Shown here piece by piece: positions 24,784-34,296 of a stretch of 64,000 bases of DNA. The stretch's first letter is position 1. Each line of letters opens with the position of its first letter. A program made the position numbers and the translations under genes. Origin of the DNA: Streptomyces sp. NBC_00878 (GTDB lineage Bacteria; Actinomycetota; Actinomycetes; Streptomycetales; Streptomycetaceae); contig NZ_JAPEOK010000001.1 in the NCBI RefSeq assembly GCF_026341515.1, forward strand, positions 1,736,001 to 1,800,000. Direction: 5' to 3'. The notes beneath the pieces were generated by a model. The model did no database searches and was not told the DNA's origin. It saw nothing but the letters and a program-made list of their open reading frames with translations.

Positions 24784-27705
24784 ATGGCACCCAGACCCAG
24801 CCGCCGCCTCGCGCGGCGGATGTGGACCGCCGTGGTGGCGGCCCTCGCCCTCCCGATCACGACGCTGGTCACCGGCACCGGGGCAACTCCCGCCCAGGCG
24901 GCGGCCGTCCAGTGCGGGGTCGACTACAAGACGAACGACTGGGGCTCCGGTTTCACCGCCGAGCTCACCCTCACCAACCGCGGCACGGAGGCGATCAGCG
25001 GCTGGATCCTGACGTACGACTACTCGGGCAACCAGCAGCTCAGCAGCGGCTGGAGCGGTACCTGGTCACAGTCCGGCCGGACGGTCACCGCGAGGAACGC
25101 CTCCTGGAACGGGACGATCGCGGTCGGGGCCGCAGTGACGACCGGCGCCCAGTTCACGTACAGCGGCACCAACGCCACCCCCACCTCTTTCGCGATCAAC
25201 GGCACGGCCTGCACCGGCGCCCACCAGCCGCCGATCACCGTGCTGACCAGCCCCGCCGCCGGCGCGGTCTACTCCCAGGGCGCCGCCGTCCCGCTCGCCG
25301 CGACCGCCGCCGCCGCGGACAACGCGACGATCAGCAAGGTCGAGTTCTACGACAACACGACTCTGCTGGGCACCGACACCAGCTCGCCGTACTCGCTCTC
25401 GGCCTCCGGCTTGACCGTCGGCAGTCATTCGCTGCTCGCGAAGGCGTACGACAGCCTGGGCGCGGCGGCGGAGTCCACGCCGGTCGGCATCACGGTCGCC
25501 GCGGGTCCCGCCGTGGTGGTCTCGCCGACCCAACTCGGCGTCCAGCAGGGCAAGTCGGGCACGTACGACGTGAAGCTCTCGACCCAGCCGTCGACGAACG
25601 TGACCGTGACGACCGCTCGCGCGAGCGGCAACACGGGCCTGTCCGTCACCGGCGGGGCGTCGCTCACCTTCACGCCGTCGAACTGGAACACCGCCCAGAA
25701 AGTGACCGTCACCGCAACCGCCTCGGGCACCGGTTCGGCGACCTTCGAGTCGTCGGCCACCGGGCACGCGAAGGCCGCGGTCACCGTCACCCAGCTTGCC
25801 GCGTCGAAGGAGTACGACGCCCGCTTCCTGGAGCTCTACGGGAAGATCACCAACCCGGCAAACGGCTACTTCTCCCCCGAGGGCATCCCGTACCACTCGG
25901 TGGAGACTCTGATCGTCGAGGCGCCCGACCACGGCCATGAGACGACGTCGGAGGCGTACAGCTATCTGCTGTGGCTGCAGGCCATGTACGGCAAGGTGAC
26001 GGGCGACTGGTCCAGGTTCAACGGAGCCTGGGAGATCATGGAGAAGTTCATGATCCCCACGCACGCCGACCAGCCGACGAACTCCTTCTACACCGCCTCG
26101 AAGCCGGCGACGTACGCGCCCGAGCACGACACCCCGAACGAGTACCCGGCGCAGCTCGACACCGGCGTCCCGGTCGGCTCCGACCCGATCGCCGCCGAGC
26201 TGAAGAGCGCGTACGGCACGGACGACATCTACGGCATGCACTGGCTGCAGGACGTCGACAACGTCTACGGGTACGGCAATTCGCCGGGCAAGTGCGAGGC
26301 GGGGCCGACGGACACGGGTCCCTCGTACATCAACACCTTCCAGCGCGGATCGCAGGAGTCGGTGTGGGAGACCGTGCCACAGCCGACGTGCGACGCCTTC
26401 AAGTACGGCGGTACGAACGGGTACTTGGACCTGTTCACCAAGGATGCCTCGTACGCCAGGCAGTGGAAGTTCACCAACGCCCCCGACGCCGACGCACGTG
26501 CCGTGCAGGCCGCGTACTGGGCCGACATCTGGGCCAAGCAGCAGGGCAACGGCTCCGCCGTCACGGCGACCGTCGGCAAGGCGGCGAAGATGGGCGACTA
26601 TCTCCGCTACTCCATGTACGACAAGTACTTCAAGAAAATCGGCAACTGTGTGGGACCGTCGACCTGCCCGGCCGGCACGGGCAAGGACGCCTCGCACTAC
26701 CTCCTGAACTGGTACTACGCGTGGGGCGGCGCCACCGACGCCTCGGCGGGCTGGGCCTGGCGCATCGGCTCCAGCCACACCCACGGCGGCTACCAGAACC
26801 CGCTCGCCGCGTACGCGCTCAGCTCGTACGCCGACCTGAAGCCCAAGTCGGCGACAGGGCAGGCGGATTGGGCGAAGTCCCTCGACCGGCAGCTGGAGTT
26901 CTACCGCTGGCTGCAGTCCAGTGAGGGAGCCATCGCGGGCGGCGCGACCAACAGCTGGCAGGGGCGCTACGCGACGCCGCCTTCCGGGACGCCGACCTTC
27001 TACGGCATGTTCTACGACGAGAAGCCCGTCTACCACGACCCGCCGTCCAACCAGTGGTTCGGCTTCCAGGCGTGGTCGATGGAACGGGTCGCCGAGTACT
27101 ACCAGCAGACGGGTGACGCGCACGCCAAGCTCGTCCTCGACAAGTGGGTCGACTGGGCACTGTCCAGGACCACGGTCAACCCCGACGGCTCCTTCCGCAT
27201 CCCGAACACCCTCCAGTGGTCGGGCAAGCCCGATACCTGGAACGCGTCAAGTCCCGGCGCAAACACGGGACTTCACGTCACCGTCGCCGACTACACGGAC
27301 GACGTCGGCGTGGCGGCCGCGTACGCCAAGACCCTGACGTACTACGCCGACCGCTCCGGTGACACGCAGGCCAGGGCCACGGCCAAGGCGCTGCTCGACG
27401 GCATGTGGACGAACAACCAGGACGCGCTGGGCATCGCGGTCCCGGAGACCCGCGCCGACTACAACCGCTTCGACGACGGCGTGTACGTCCCGAGCGGCTG
27501 GACCGGCAGGATGCCGAACGGCGACACGATCAACTCGTCGTCGACCTTCGACTCGATCCGCTCGTTCTACGAGGACGATCCGGCCTGGTCCAAGATCGAG
27601 GCGTATCTGGCGGGCGGGGCCGCGCCCTCGTTCACGTATCACCGGTTCTGGGCCCAGGCGGACATCGCCCTCGCCATGGGCTCGTACGCGGAGCTTCTCG
27701 AATAG
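24784..27705 (+). CDS. Secreted GH48 cellobiohydrolase with CBM2 and two extra beta modules
   Basis: GH48 enzymes are reducing-end processive cellulases and the key partner of GH6/GH5 enzymes. The 973-residue product has a signal peptide (1 to about 41), CBM2 (about 43-143), an Ig-like module (about 151-240; [10 protein letters not shown] to GITVAAG), a second beta module (about 242-339; [16 protein letters not shown] to VTVTQ), and GH48 (about 344-973). The proton donor is expected at Glu386 in HETTSEA. ATG 24784 is preceded by GAGAGGAA; ATG 24766 overlaps that site. A terminator-like hairpin follows the stop. Confidence 0.94.
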   Translation: MAPRPSRRLARRMWTAVVAALALPITTLVTGTGATPAQAAAVQCGVDYKTNDWGSGFTAELTLTNRGTEAISGWILTYDYSGNQQLSSGWSGTWSQSGRTVTARNASWNGTIAVGAAVTTGAQFTYSGTNATPTSFAINGTACTGAHQPPITVLTSPAAGAVYSQGAAVPLAATAAAADNATISKVEFYDNTTLLGTDTSSPYSLSASGLTVGSHSLLAKAYDSLGAAAESTPVGITVAAGPAVVVSPTQLGVQQGKSGTYDVKLSTQPSTNVTVTTARASGNTGLSVTGGASLTFTPSNWNTAQKVTVTATASGTGSATFESSATGHAKAAVTVTQLAASKEYDARFLELYGKITNPANGYFSPEGIPYHSVETLIVEAPDHGHETTSEAYSYLLWLQAMYGKVTGDWSRFNGAWEIMEKFMIPTHADQPTNSFYTASKPATYAPEHDTPNEYPAQLDTGVPVGSDPIAAELKSAYGTDDIYGMHWLQDVDNVYGYGNSPGKCEAGPTDTGPSYINTFQRGSQESVWETVPQPTCDAFKYGGTNGYLDLFTKDASYARQWKFTNAPDADARAVQAAYWADIWAKQQGNGSAVTATVGKAAKMGDYLRYSMYDKYFKKIGNCVGPSTCPAGTGKDASHYLLNWYYAWGGATDASAGWAWRIGSSHTHGGYQNPLAAYALSSYADLKPKSATGQADWAKSLDRQLEFYRWLQSSEGAIAGGATNSWQGRYATPPSGTPTFYGMFYDEKPVYHDPPSNQWFGFQAWSMERVAEYYQQTGDAHAKLVLDKWVDWALSRTTVNPDGSFRIPNTLQWSGKPDTWNASSPGANTGLHVTVADYTDDVGVAAAYAKTLTYYADRSGDTQARATAKALLDGMWTNNQDALGIAVPETRADYNRFDDGVYVPSGWTGRMPNGDTINSSSTFDSIRSFYEDDPAWSKIEAYLAGGAAPSFTYHRFWAQADIALAMGSYAELLE

Positions 27706-27722
27706 GTGGCTCCAAGTGCTTT

Positions 27723-27753
27723 GGGCGGTCCCCGTCCTCACCGGGGGCCGCCC
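27723..27753. terminator. Terminator-like hairpin after GH48
   Basis: GGGCGGTCCCCG (27723-27734) pairs with CGGGGGCCGCCC (27742-27753) with a single mismatch and a 7-nt loop. It is followed by GGCCTTTCG. GH74 starts 45 bp later and may depend on read-through or a weak internal promoter. Confidence 0.65.
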
Positions 27754-27798
27754 GGCCTTTCGCGCTCCCATCCCCCCACGTGCAAGGAGAGGGTCACC

Positions 27799-30111
27799 GT
27801 GCGAAGAACCCCCGTCCTCACCGCCGTGCTCGGGCTTGCGGCCGGGCTGCTCGCGGGTACGCCGCCCGCGCTGGCCGCGCAGCCCGTCGAGCGAGCCGCG
27901 CCGTCGCCGGCCGTCGCCGCCGACGCGTACACCTGGAAGAACGCGCGCATCGACGGTGGCGGGTTCGTTCCCGGCATCGTCTTCAACCGGTCCGAGAGGA
28001 ACCTCGCGTACGCGCGGACCGACATCGGTGGCGCCTACCGCTGGCAGGAGTCGTCGAAGAGCTGGACCCCGCTGCTCGACTCGGTGGGCTGGGACCGCTG
28101 GGGGCACACCGGCGTGGTGAGCCTCGCCTCCGACGCGGTGGCGCCCAGCAGGGTGTACGCGGCCGTCGGCACGTACACGAACAGCTGGGACCCCGGCAAC
28201 GGGGCCGTGCTCAGGTCCGCCGACCGGGGCGCGACCTGGCAGAAGGCCGACCTGCCGTTCAAGCTGGGCGGCAACATGCCCGGGCGCGGCATGGGCGAGC
28301 GGCTCGCCGTCGACCCGCACAGGAACAGCGTGCTGTATCTGGGCGCCCCGAGCGGCAAGGGGTTGTGGCGGTCCACGGACTCGGGCGTCTCTTGGTCGCA
28401 GGTGACGAACTTCCCCAACGTCGGCAACTACGTGCAGGATCCGACCGACACGAGCGGGTACGCCTCCGACAACCAGGGCATCGCCTGGGTCACCTTCGAC
28501 GAGTCCACCGGCACGGGCACGAACGCCACGCGAACCATCTATGTCGGTGTGGCCGACAAGAACAACGCCGTCTACCGCTCCACCGACGCGGGCGCGACCT
28601 GGTCCCGTCTCGCCGGGCAGCCCACCGGATACCTGGCCCACAGGGGCGTCCTCGACGCGGCGAACGGCTACCTCTACCTCGCGTACAGCGACAAGGGCGG
28701 CCCGTACGACGGCGGCAAGGGCCGGCTGTGGCGGTACGCGACGGCGACCGGCACCTGGACGGACATCAGCCCGGTCGCGGAGGCCGACACCTACTACGGC
28801 TTCAGCGGGCTGACGGTCGACCGGCAGAAGCCGGGCACGGTCATGGCGACCGCGTACAGCTCCTGGTGGCCGGACACCCAGATCTTCCGCTCCACGAACA
28901 GCGGCGGCACCTGGACGAAGGCCTGGGACTACACCTCGTACCCCAACCGCTCGAACCGCTACACGATGGACGTCTCGTCCGCGCCGTGGCTGTCCTGGGG
29001 CCTATATCCGTCACCGCCCGAGCAGGCCCCCAAACTCGGCTGGATGACCGAGGCGTTGGAGATCGACCCGTTCAACTCGGCCCGGATGATGTACGGGACG
29101 GGCGCGACGATCTACGGCACCGAGAACCTGGGCCAGTGGGACAGCGGCGGCCAGTTCACCATCAAGCCGATGGTGCAGGGCCTGGAGGAGACGGCCGTGA
29201 ACGACCTGGCCGCTCCCCCGTCCGGCGGCGCCCAACTCCTCAGCGCGCTGGGCGACATCGGCGGCTTCCGGCACACGGACCTCACCAAAGTGCCCTCGAT
29301 GATGTTCACTTCGCCGAACTTCAGCACGACGACGAGCCTCGACTTCGCGGAGGCCAACCCGGGCACGGTGGTGCGGGTCGGCAACCTCGACTCGGGCCCG
29401 CACGTGGCGTTCTCGACGGACAACGGCGCCAACTGGTTCGCGGGCACCGACCCTTCGGGTGTGAGCGGCGGCGGCACGGTCGCGGCGGCTGCCGACAGCA
29501 GCCGTTTCGTGTGGAGCCCGGCGGGCGCGGGGGTGCACTACGCGACCGGCTTCGGCACGTCGTGGTCGGCGTCGAGCGGGATTCCGGCCGGGGCGATCGT
29601 GGAGTCGGACCGGGTCGACCCGAGGACCTTCTACGGCTTCAAGTCGGGGAAGTTCTACGTCAGTTCGGACGGCGGCGCCTCCTTCACGGCCTCGTCCGCG
29701 ACCGGGCTGCCGAGCGGCGACAGCGTGCGGTTCAAGGCGCTGCCCGGCACGAAGGGTGACATCTGGCTGGCTGGCGGCGCGAGCGACGGCGCGTACGGGC
29801 TGTGGCACTCGACGGACGGCGGCGCGACCTTCGGCAAGCTGTCGGGCGTCGAGCAGGCCGACACCATCGGCTTCGGCAGGGCGGCGCCCGGCGCCTCCTA
29901 CCAGACGCTCTACACGAGCGCGAGGATCGGCGGCGTACGCGGCATCTTCCGCTCCACGGACAAGGCCGCGACCTGGACACGCATCAACGACGACGCACAC
30001 CAGTGGGGCTGGACGGGCGCGGCCATCACCGGGGACCCGCGGATCTACGGCCGGGTGTACATCTCGACGAACGGCCGCGGAGCCATCTACGGCGACGTGG
30101 CAGCGCAATGA
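27799..30111 (+). CDS. Secreted GH74 xyloglucanase
   Basis: The 770-residue protein (signal peptide about 1-27, ending ALA) is two seven-bladed propellers of the GH74 family, which cleaves xyloglucan backbones. The two catalytic Asp motifs are present: RTDIGGAYRW in the N-terminal propeller and GDIGGFRH in the C-terminal one. Many Asp-box-like turns (RSTDSGVSW, RSTDAGATW, HSTDGGATF) are seen. Unlike the neighbouring cellulases it has no CBM2. GTG 27799 has AAGGAGAGGG nine bases upstream. It follows GH48 in the same direction, extending the cell wall degradation set from cellulose to hemicellulose. Confidence 0.93.
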   Translation: MRRTPVLTAVLGLAAGLLAGTPPALAAQPVERAAPSPAVAADAYTWKNARIDGGGFVPGIVFNRSERNLAYARTDIGGAYRWQESSKSWTPLLDSVGWDRWGHTGVVSLASDAVAPSRVYAAVGTYTNSWDPGNGAVLRSADRGATWQKADLPFKLGGNMPGRGMGERLAVDPHRNSVLYLGAPSGKGLWRSTDSGVSWSQVTNFPNVGNYVQDPTDTSGYASDNQGIAWVTFDESTGTGTNATRTIYVGVADKNNAVYRSTDAGATWSRLAGQPTGYLAHRGVLDAANGYLYLAYSDKGGPYDGGKGRLWRYATATGTWTDISPVAEADTYYGFSGLTVDRQKPGTVMATAYSSWWPDTQIFRSTNSGGTWTKAWDYTSYPNRSNRYTMDVSSAPWLSWGLYPSPPEQAPKLGWMTEALEIDPFNSARMMYGTGATIYGTENLGQWDSGGQFTIKPMVQGLEETAVNDLAAPPSGGAQLLSALGDIGGFRHTDLTKVPSMMFTSPNFSTTTSLDFAEANPGTVVRVGNLDSGPHVAFSTDNGANWFAGTDPSGVSGGGTVAAAADSSRFVWSPAGAGVHYATGFGTSWSASSGIPAGAIVESDRVDPRTFYGFKSGKFYVSSDGGASFTASSATGLPSGDSVRFKALPGTKGDIWLAGGASDGAYGLWHSTDGGATFGKLSGVEQADTIGFGRAAPGASYQTLYTSARIGGVRGIFRSTDKAATWTRINDDAHQWGWTGAAITGDPRIYGRVYISTNGRGAIYGDVAAQ

Positions 30112-30134
30112 GCGAAGGTACAGGGTGAGTGGAA

Positions 30135-30174
30135 GGTTGGGGACGCGTGCAGTGTCCGGCACGCGTCCCCAACC
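30135..30174. terminator. Strong bidirectional terminator between GH74 and PL11 genes
   Basis: GGTTGGGGACGCGTGC (30135-30150) pairs perfectly with GCACGCGTCCCCAACC (30159-30174) across an 8-nt loop. It lies between the convergent stops at 30111 and 30189. Confidence 0.88.
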
Positions 30175-30188
30175 CTCCAAAAGCTTTG

Positions 30189-32060
30189 CTAAGGGGTGTA
30201 GACCGTCGGCCTGGGGGCTGTCGGCATGCCGTTGCCGATGAAGAAGCTCGGGTGTGGGGGCTGGTTGTACGCGGTATTTTGCCACGCTATGCCTGTGCGG
30301 TACATCGTGTCGTGGAGGAGGGTCGTGATCTTTGTGGTGGTCTCGTTCGGGGTGGAGTAAATGCGCAGGGCCGTGTTGTCGGTGGTCGCCCAGACGACCT
30401 CCTCTCGCCAGTCGCCGAAGAGGTCACCCGACAGGGCCGGGGTCGCCTTGGTGCTGTTGTTGGAGTGGACCGAGGCGCCGGTCAGCAGGCGGGTCTCGCC
30501 GGACGTGCCGTACTTGTCGATGCGGGTGCCGTCGAGGAGTTCGCGCGTGGTGTCCCCGTCCCACCAGGACAGGAAGTTGACGGAGGACGGCTCTCGGCCC
30601 TTCGTGGCGCCGGACTTGTCACGGATGCTGGTGTCGGAGGCGGACCACATCTCGGCGCCGCCGTTGCCGGCGTAGATGTCCCCGGCCACTCCCCTGCCGT
30701 TGTCGCAGCAGGCGGCGAGCTGCCAGCGGATCGCGCCGTTGGCGGGGTTGATGTACAACTCGGCGGGCTGGGAAGTGGATTCGGAGACCTTGAAGTACTC
30801 CAGGCCGGCCGTTCCCGGGTCGAGGTCGCCCAGGTGCTGGGCGTCGCCGTGGCCGGTCCTCGTGGTCCACAGGCCGTTGCCGTTGTCGTCGACGGCCATC
30901 GCCCCGTAGACGATCTCGTCCTTGCCGTCGTTGTCGACGTCCCCGACGGAGAGGCTGTGCGAACCCTGGCCGTCGAAGCCCTTGCCGGTGTTCGTCGAGG
31001 AGTTGGTGTCGAAGGTCCAGCGCCGCGTGAACGCCCCGTTCCGCCAGTCCCAGGCCGCGATCACCGAACGCGTGTAGTAGCCGCGCGCCATGATGAGCGA
31101 GGGCCGGGCGCCGTCCAGATAGGCGGTACCGGCGAGGAAGCGGTCCACGCGGTTGCCGTACGAGTCGCCCCACGAAGAGACCGTGCCACGTGCCGGGACA
31201 TAGTCGACGCTCGACATCGCTCTGCCCGTCTGCCCGTTGAACATGGTCAGATACTCGGGCCCGGTGAGTACGTACCCGCTGGAGTTGCGGTGATCGGCGG
31301 ACGAACTGCCGATCACCACACCCGTCCCGTCGACCGTGGCATCGGAGGTCTTCATGGCGACCTCGGCCTTGCCGTCGCCGTCGTAGTCGTACACCTGGAA
31401 CTGGGTGTAGTGCGCGCCCGAGCGGATGTTCCGCCCCAGGTCGATGCGCCACAGCCGGGTACCGTCGAGCTTGACGCCGTCGACGATCGTGTTGCCGGTG
31501 TAGCCGGACTGGGAGTTGTCCTTGGCGTTCGTCGGCTGCCACTTCAGGACGAAGTCGAGCGCGCCGTCGCCGTCGAGATCGCCGACCGAGGCGTCGTTGG
31601 CCTCGTAGGTGTACGCGACCCCGTCCGGGGTGGTGCCGCCGGCGGGCGGGGTGATGGGCACGTCCTTGTACGCGGTACGGAACTGGATCGCGTGGACCGA
31701 GTCGCCCTGCTCGACGCCGCCCACGACCGCGCGGACCGTGTAGTCGGCCTGGGCGGGCGCGCCGGCGTGGAAGTAGTTCGTCGAGCCGGTGATCGGGGCC
31801 GAGTTGACCTTCGTACCGGCCCGGTACACGTTGAACGACACGTCGTTCGGGTCGGTGCCGAGCCAGCGCCAGCTCACGAGGTTGCCCGCGTCCGTGTGGA
31901 CGCTGACGACGCCCCGGTCGAGCCTCTCGACCTGGCGGGCGGTCGCGGCCTCGGCCGGACTCGCGGTGAGTGCGGTGAGCCCTGCGGCGGCGAGGGCACC
32001 GGTGACGACGGCGGTGAGGAGGAGCCTGGTTCTGCTGCGTCTGCGTTGCGGGTGCTGCAC
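30189..32060 (-). CDS. Secreted rhamnogalacturonan lyase, PL11 family
   Basis: The 623-residue enzyme has a signal peptide (about 1-38, ending AEA) and a PL11 eight-bladed propeller that cleaves pectin rhamnogalacturonan I. Calcium-binding turns of the D-x-D-x-D-G type mark the blades: VGDLDGDGALDFVLKW, VYDYDGDGKAEVAMK, VGDVDNDGKDEIVYG. The opening MEKLDRG-like segment (VERLDRGVVSV), GTDPNDVSFNVYR and the end motif WQNTAYNQPPHPSFFIG are typical of YesW-like lyases. GTG 32060 is preceded by GGGAGG. No binding module is fused. It converges with GH74. Confidence 0.93.
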   Translation of the reverse strand: MQHPQRRRSRTRLLLTAVVTGALAAAGLTALTASPAEAATARQVERLDRGVVSVHTDAGNLVSWRWLGTDPNDVSFNVYRAGTKVNSAPITGSTNYFHAGAPAQADYTVRAVVGGVEQGDSVHAIQFRTAYKDVPITPPAGGTTPDGVAYTYEANDASVGDLDGDGALDFVLKWQPTNAKDNSQSGYTGNTIVDGVKLDGTRLWRIDLGRNIRSGAHYTQFQVYDYDGDGKAEVAMKTSDATVDGTGVVIGSSSADHRNSSGYVLTGPEYLTMFNGQTGRAMSSVDYVPARGTVSSWGDSYGNRVDRFLAGTAYLDGARPSLIMARGYYTRSVIAAWDWRNGAFTRRWTFDTNSSTNTGKGFDGQGSHSLSVGDVDNDGKDEIVYGAMAVDDNGNGLWTTRTGHGDAQHLGDLDPGTAGLEYFKVSESTSQPAELYINPANGAIRWQLAACCDNGRGVAGDIYAGNGGAEMWSASDTSIRDKSGATKGREPSSVNFLSWWDGDTTRELLDGTRIDKYGTSGETRLLTGASVHSNNSTKATPALSGDLFGDWREEVVWATTDNTALRIYSTPNETTTKITTLLHDTMYRTGIAWQNTAYNQPPHPSFFIGNGMPTAPRPTVYTP

Positions 32061-32101
32061 GGTACGTACCTCCCTGGGAGGGGCAGACGGGTTCTGCTAC
32101 C

Positions 32102-33178
32102 TCAGTTGCCGCTGGAGGCACGGGAGTTGCCGCGATTCGGCAAGCGCTCTCTATGCGTCGTACGTGCGGGATGCGTCGTACGTGCGGGATGCGTCGTACG
32201 TACGGGATACGTCGTCCGTGCGCGACGCGTCGTACATGCGGGACAGCGCGGCGACCGTCTCGGCGATGCGGTCGCGCAGCTCGGTGCCGGTTCCAGCACC
32301 TCGACGCCCGCGCCGAGCCCCAGGAAGTCGGCGTGAGCACGCTCCACGGACTCGATGGGGACGGTGGCCAGAGTCCAACCAGCCCTGTCCGGACGCCCGT
32401 TGGCCCGTACGGCGTCGCCCGCCGGGCCGGTGAGACGGACACCCGGGGCGAGCCGGACCACCGCCTCGTCCCGGTACAGCCGGTCGTGGAAGTCCCGCTG
32501 GTACGCCGTCCAGTACGCGGCGAGGTCGAAGTCGTCGGGGCGGGTGAACTCCTCGTCGGAGGCGGCCAGTTCGAGGATCTGGTCGACACGGAACGTACGC
32601 GGTCCGGGGCCCGCCACGACGTACCAGCGGCCCGCCTTGAGAACGAGGCCGTACGGTTCGAGGCGGCGCTCCACGTCGGTGGGCTCGCGCCAGCGGCGGT
32701 ACAGGACGTTCAGCACACGGCTGTTCCAGACCGCGTCGGCGACGGCGGGGAGGTAGGGGGCGGCCCCGTTGTCGGCGTCCGCGTACCAGCCGGGTGCGTC
32801 GAGGTGGAAGCGGCCGCTGATGCGGTCGGCGTGCTCGCGGAGCTCGCGCGGGAGGGCGGCGCGCACCTTGAGCTGGGCGGCGGCGAGGACTGGGCCGAGT
32901 CCGAGTTCGGCGGCGGGGCCGGGCGCGCCCGCGAGGAACAGGGCTTCGGCCTCGCCCGCGGTGAGGCCGGTGAGGCGGGTGCGGTAGCCGTCGAGGAGCC
33001 GGTAGCCGCCCGCGTGTCCCGCGTCGCCGTACAGCGGGATGCCGGCGGCGCTCAGCGCCTCGACGTCCCGGTAGACCGTGCGCACCGAGACCTCCAGCTC
33101 CTCGGCGAGGTCGGCGGCGGTCATCCGGCCCCGGGTCTGGAGGAGCAGGAGGATCGAGACGAGACGGGCTGATTTCAC
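32102..33178 (-). CDS. WYL-domain (YafY/DeoR-type) transcriptional regulator with frameshifted C-terminus
   Basis: The reading frame gives 358 residues: N-terminal HTH_11 (RGRMTAADLAEELEVSVRTVYRDVEALSAAGIPLYG, about 16-50) and a WYL ligand-sensing domain (about 130-300; LEPYGLVLKAGRWYVVAG). Up to residue about 300 (GVEVLEP) the family pattern holds, then it becomes Arg/Thr/Pro-rich. The expected ending ELRDRIAETVAALSRMYDA is present in the other frame and runs to a stop at 32151, so a one-base loss near 32281-32295 (or a sequencing error) has shifted the frame. The lost tail is followed by five 18-bp repeats. It is divergent from a DUF1579-like remnant with an inverted-repeat operator between. 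Confidence 0.8.
   Translation of the reverse strand: MKSARLVSILLLLQTRGRMTAADLAEELEVSVRTVYRDVEALSAAGIPLYGDAGHAGGYRLLDGYRTRLTGLTAGEAEALFLAGAPGPAAELGLGPVLAAAQLKVRAALPRELREHADRISGRFHLDAPGWYADADNGAAPYLPAVADAVWNSRVLNVLYRRWREPTDVERRLEPYGLVLKAGRWYVVAGPGPRTFRVDQILELAASDEEFTRPDDFDLAAYWTAYQRDFHDRLYRDEAVVRLAPGVRLTGPAGDAVRANGRPDRAGWTLATVPIESVERAHADFLGLGAGVEVLEPAPSCATASPRRSPRCPACTTRRARTTYPVRTTHPARTTHPARTTHRERLPNRGNSRASSGN
32155..32244. repeat. Five tandem 18-bp repeats at the 3' end of the WYL regulator gene
   Basis: The unit GCGTCGTACGTGCGGGAT starts at 32155, 32173, 32191, 32209 and 32227, the last three with one to four changes. In the unshifted frame of the minus strand each unit encodes Tyr-Asp-Ala-Ser-Arg-Thr or a variant, and the array ends at a TAG (32151-32153), so the repeat expands an original C-terminal YDASRT. 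Confidence 0.85.
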
Positions 33179-33188
33179 CTCCCCAGAA

Positions 33189-33222
33189 TGTCAGGCTTCA
33201 CTGACAGGAGGTGTCAGTGAAG
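33189..33222. promoter_or_regulatory. Inverted-repeat operator between WYL regulator and its divergent partner
   Basis: CTTCACTGACA (33196-33206) and TGTCAGTGAAG (33212-33222) form a perfect 11-bp inverted repeat with a 5-bp spacer. A third half-site TGTCAG lies at 33189-33194. TGTCAG/CTGACA half-sites are typical for YafY-type regulators; the site is 10 bp upstream of the regulator start, which suggests autoregulation. Confidence 0.75.
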
Positions 33223-33240
33223 CGGCCCTAGCGTCCTCTC

Positions 33241-33587
33241 ATGACCTCCGAGACATCCGAGACATCCGAGACGGCCAAGACGGCCATGACCTCCGGCTAC
33301 GCAACCAAGAGACCGGGCTGTGGTCGCTGAACTGTTCCAGCAGTCGCAGCGGCCGGCTGTTCCCGCCCGTAGTCGGCCAATTCCGGGACGGGCGGGGCGA
33401 GTTCTACGGGGACGACACCCACGACGGCAAGGACGTGCGCGTGCGGTTCGTGTGGTCGGGGATCTCGGCGACCACGGCACGCTGGGAACAGGCGTTCTCC
33501 GTGAACGACGAGAAGACGTTGGTGACCAACTGGGTTACGGAGTTCACACCTCGGCCGGACCCGGCTTCCGGAACGCGCGCAGCTTGA
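33241..33587 (+). pseudogene. Remnant of a DUF1579-like protein gene
   Basis: ATG 33241 opens a 29-codon frame (repeated SET residues) that stops at 33330. In another frame, from about 33288 to the stop at 33585-33587, the translation LRLRNQETGLWSLN, then GQFRDGRGEFYGDD, VRVRFVWSGI, ARWEQAFS and TNWVTEFT matches the C-terminal half of DUF1579-like (calycin-type) small proteins. The N-terminal half (normally beginning FDFLHG) is absent, so an internal deletion plus frame change has inactivated the gene. Such genes often sit divergent to YafY regulators. The 3' end overlaps the convergent methyltransferase gene by 44 bp. Confidence 0.6.
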
Positions 33588-34296
33588 ACTCCGGGTCCGG
33601 GCGCGGCACTTGCTGGTCCGGGAGCTGTTCCAGGCGCAGTGCGAGTTTCTCGGTGAGGGGTGCGCCCGGGGGCAACAGCGTGTACCAGCCGCGCCGGACG
33701 TCGGCGGCGGCCCGTTCCGGAGCGCGGCCCTGGCCGTAGCCGCGGAAGCGGGCCCGTCCCACCGGGACGAGGGCATGCCGGTCGGCGAAGGAGCCCACGA
33801 GGTCGTCGCGGTCACGGGCCGCACGGCGCGGGCGGGGTGCCATCACGGCGTCGATGTCGCTGCGGACGTCGTGCGAGGCGGCCTTGTCGACGGTCGTGAC
33901 GAAGACGCCGCCCGGCCGCAGCACGCGGGCCGCCTCGGCGACGGCACGCTCCGCGTCGTCCATCAGGTGCAGCAGCCAGACGGCCGTGACAGCACCGAAC
34001 GAGGCATCGGGGAAGGGGAGTTGGCGGATGTCCGCGCGGACGACGCGGCCGGGTACCCGTTCGGCGGCCCGCCGCAGCATGCCTTCTGCCGCGTCGGCGC
34101 CCGTCACGTCGAGACCGGCCGCCGCGAGCCGACGGGTCACGATGCCGGTGCCGCAGGCGGCGTCGAGGAGGTTGCCCGCGCCTTCGGGGATCAGTCCGAG
34201 TACGGCGCTCGCGGCCGCGGCGGCACGGGGTTCGCCGCCCCGGGACACGTCGTACCGCTCGGCTTCCTTGTCGTAGTCGAACACCAACGTGCTCAA
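33544..34296 (-). CDS. Class I SAM-dependent methyltransferase
   Basis: The 250-residue product has methyltransferase motifs LLDAACGTGIVTRRLA (about 49-64), VTGADAAEGML, and VTAVWLLHLMDDAERAVAEAARVLRPGGVFV (motifs II-III), typical of the Methyltransf_11 group. Start TTG 34296 overlaps the stop of the upstream pterin dehydratase gene (TTGA), giving translational coupling; GTG 34284 is a possible alternative. Substrate unknown. Its 3' end overlaps the DUF1579-like remnant on the other strand. Confidence 0.82.
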   Translation of the reverse strand: MSTLVFDYDKEAERYDVSRGGEPRAAAAASAVLGLIPEGAGNLLDAACGTGIVTRRLAAAGLDVTGADAAEGMLRRAAERVPGRVVRADIRQLPFPDASFGAVTAVWLLHLMDDAERAVAEAARVLRPGGVFVTTVDKAASHDVRSDIDAVMAPRPRRAARDRDDLVGSFADRHALVPVGRARFRGYGQGRAPERAAADVRRGWYTLLPPGAPLTEKLALRLEQLPDQQVPRPDPEFKLRAFRKPGPAEV

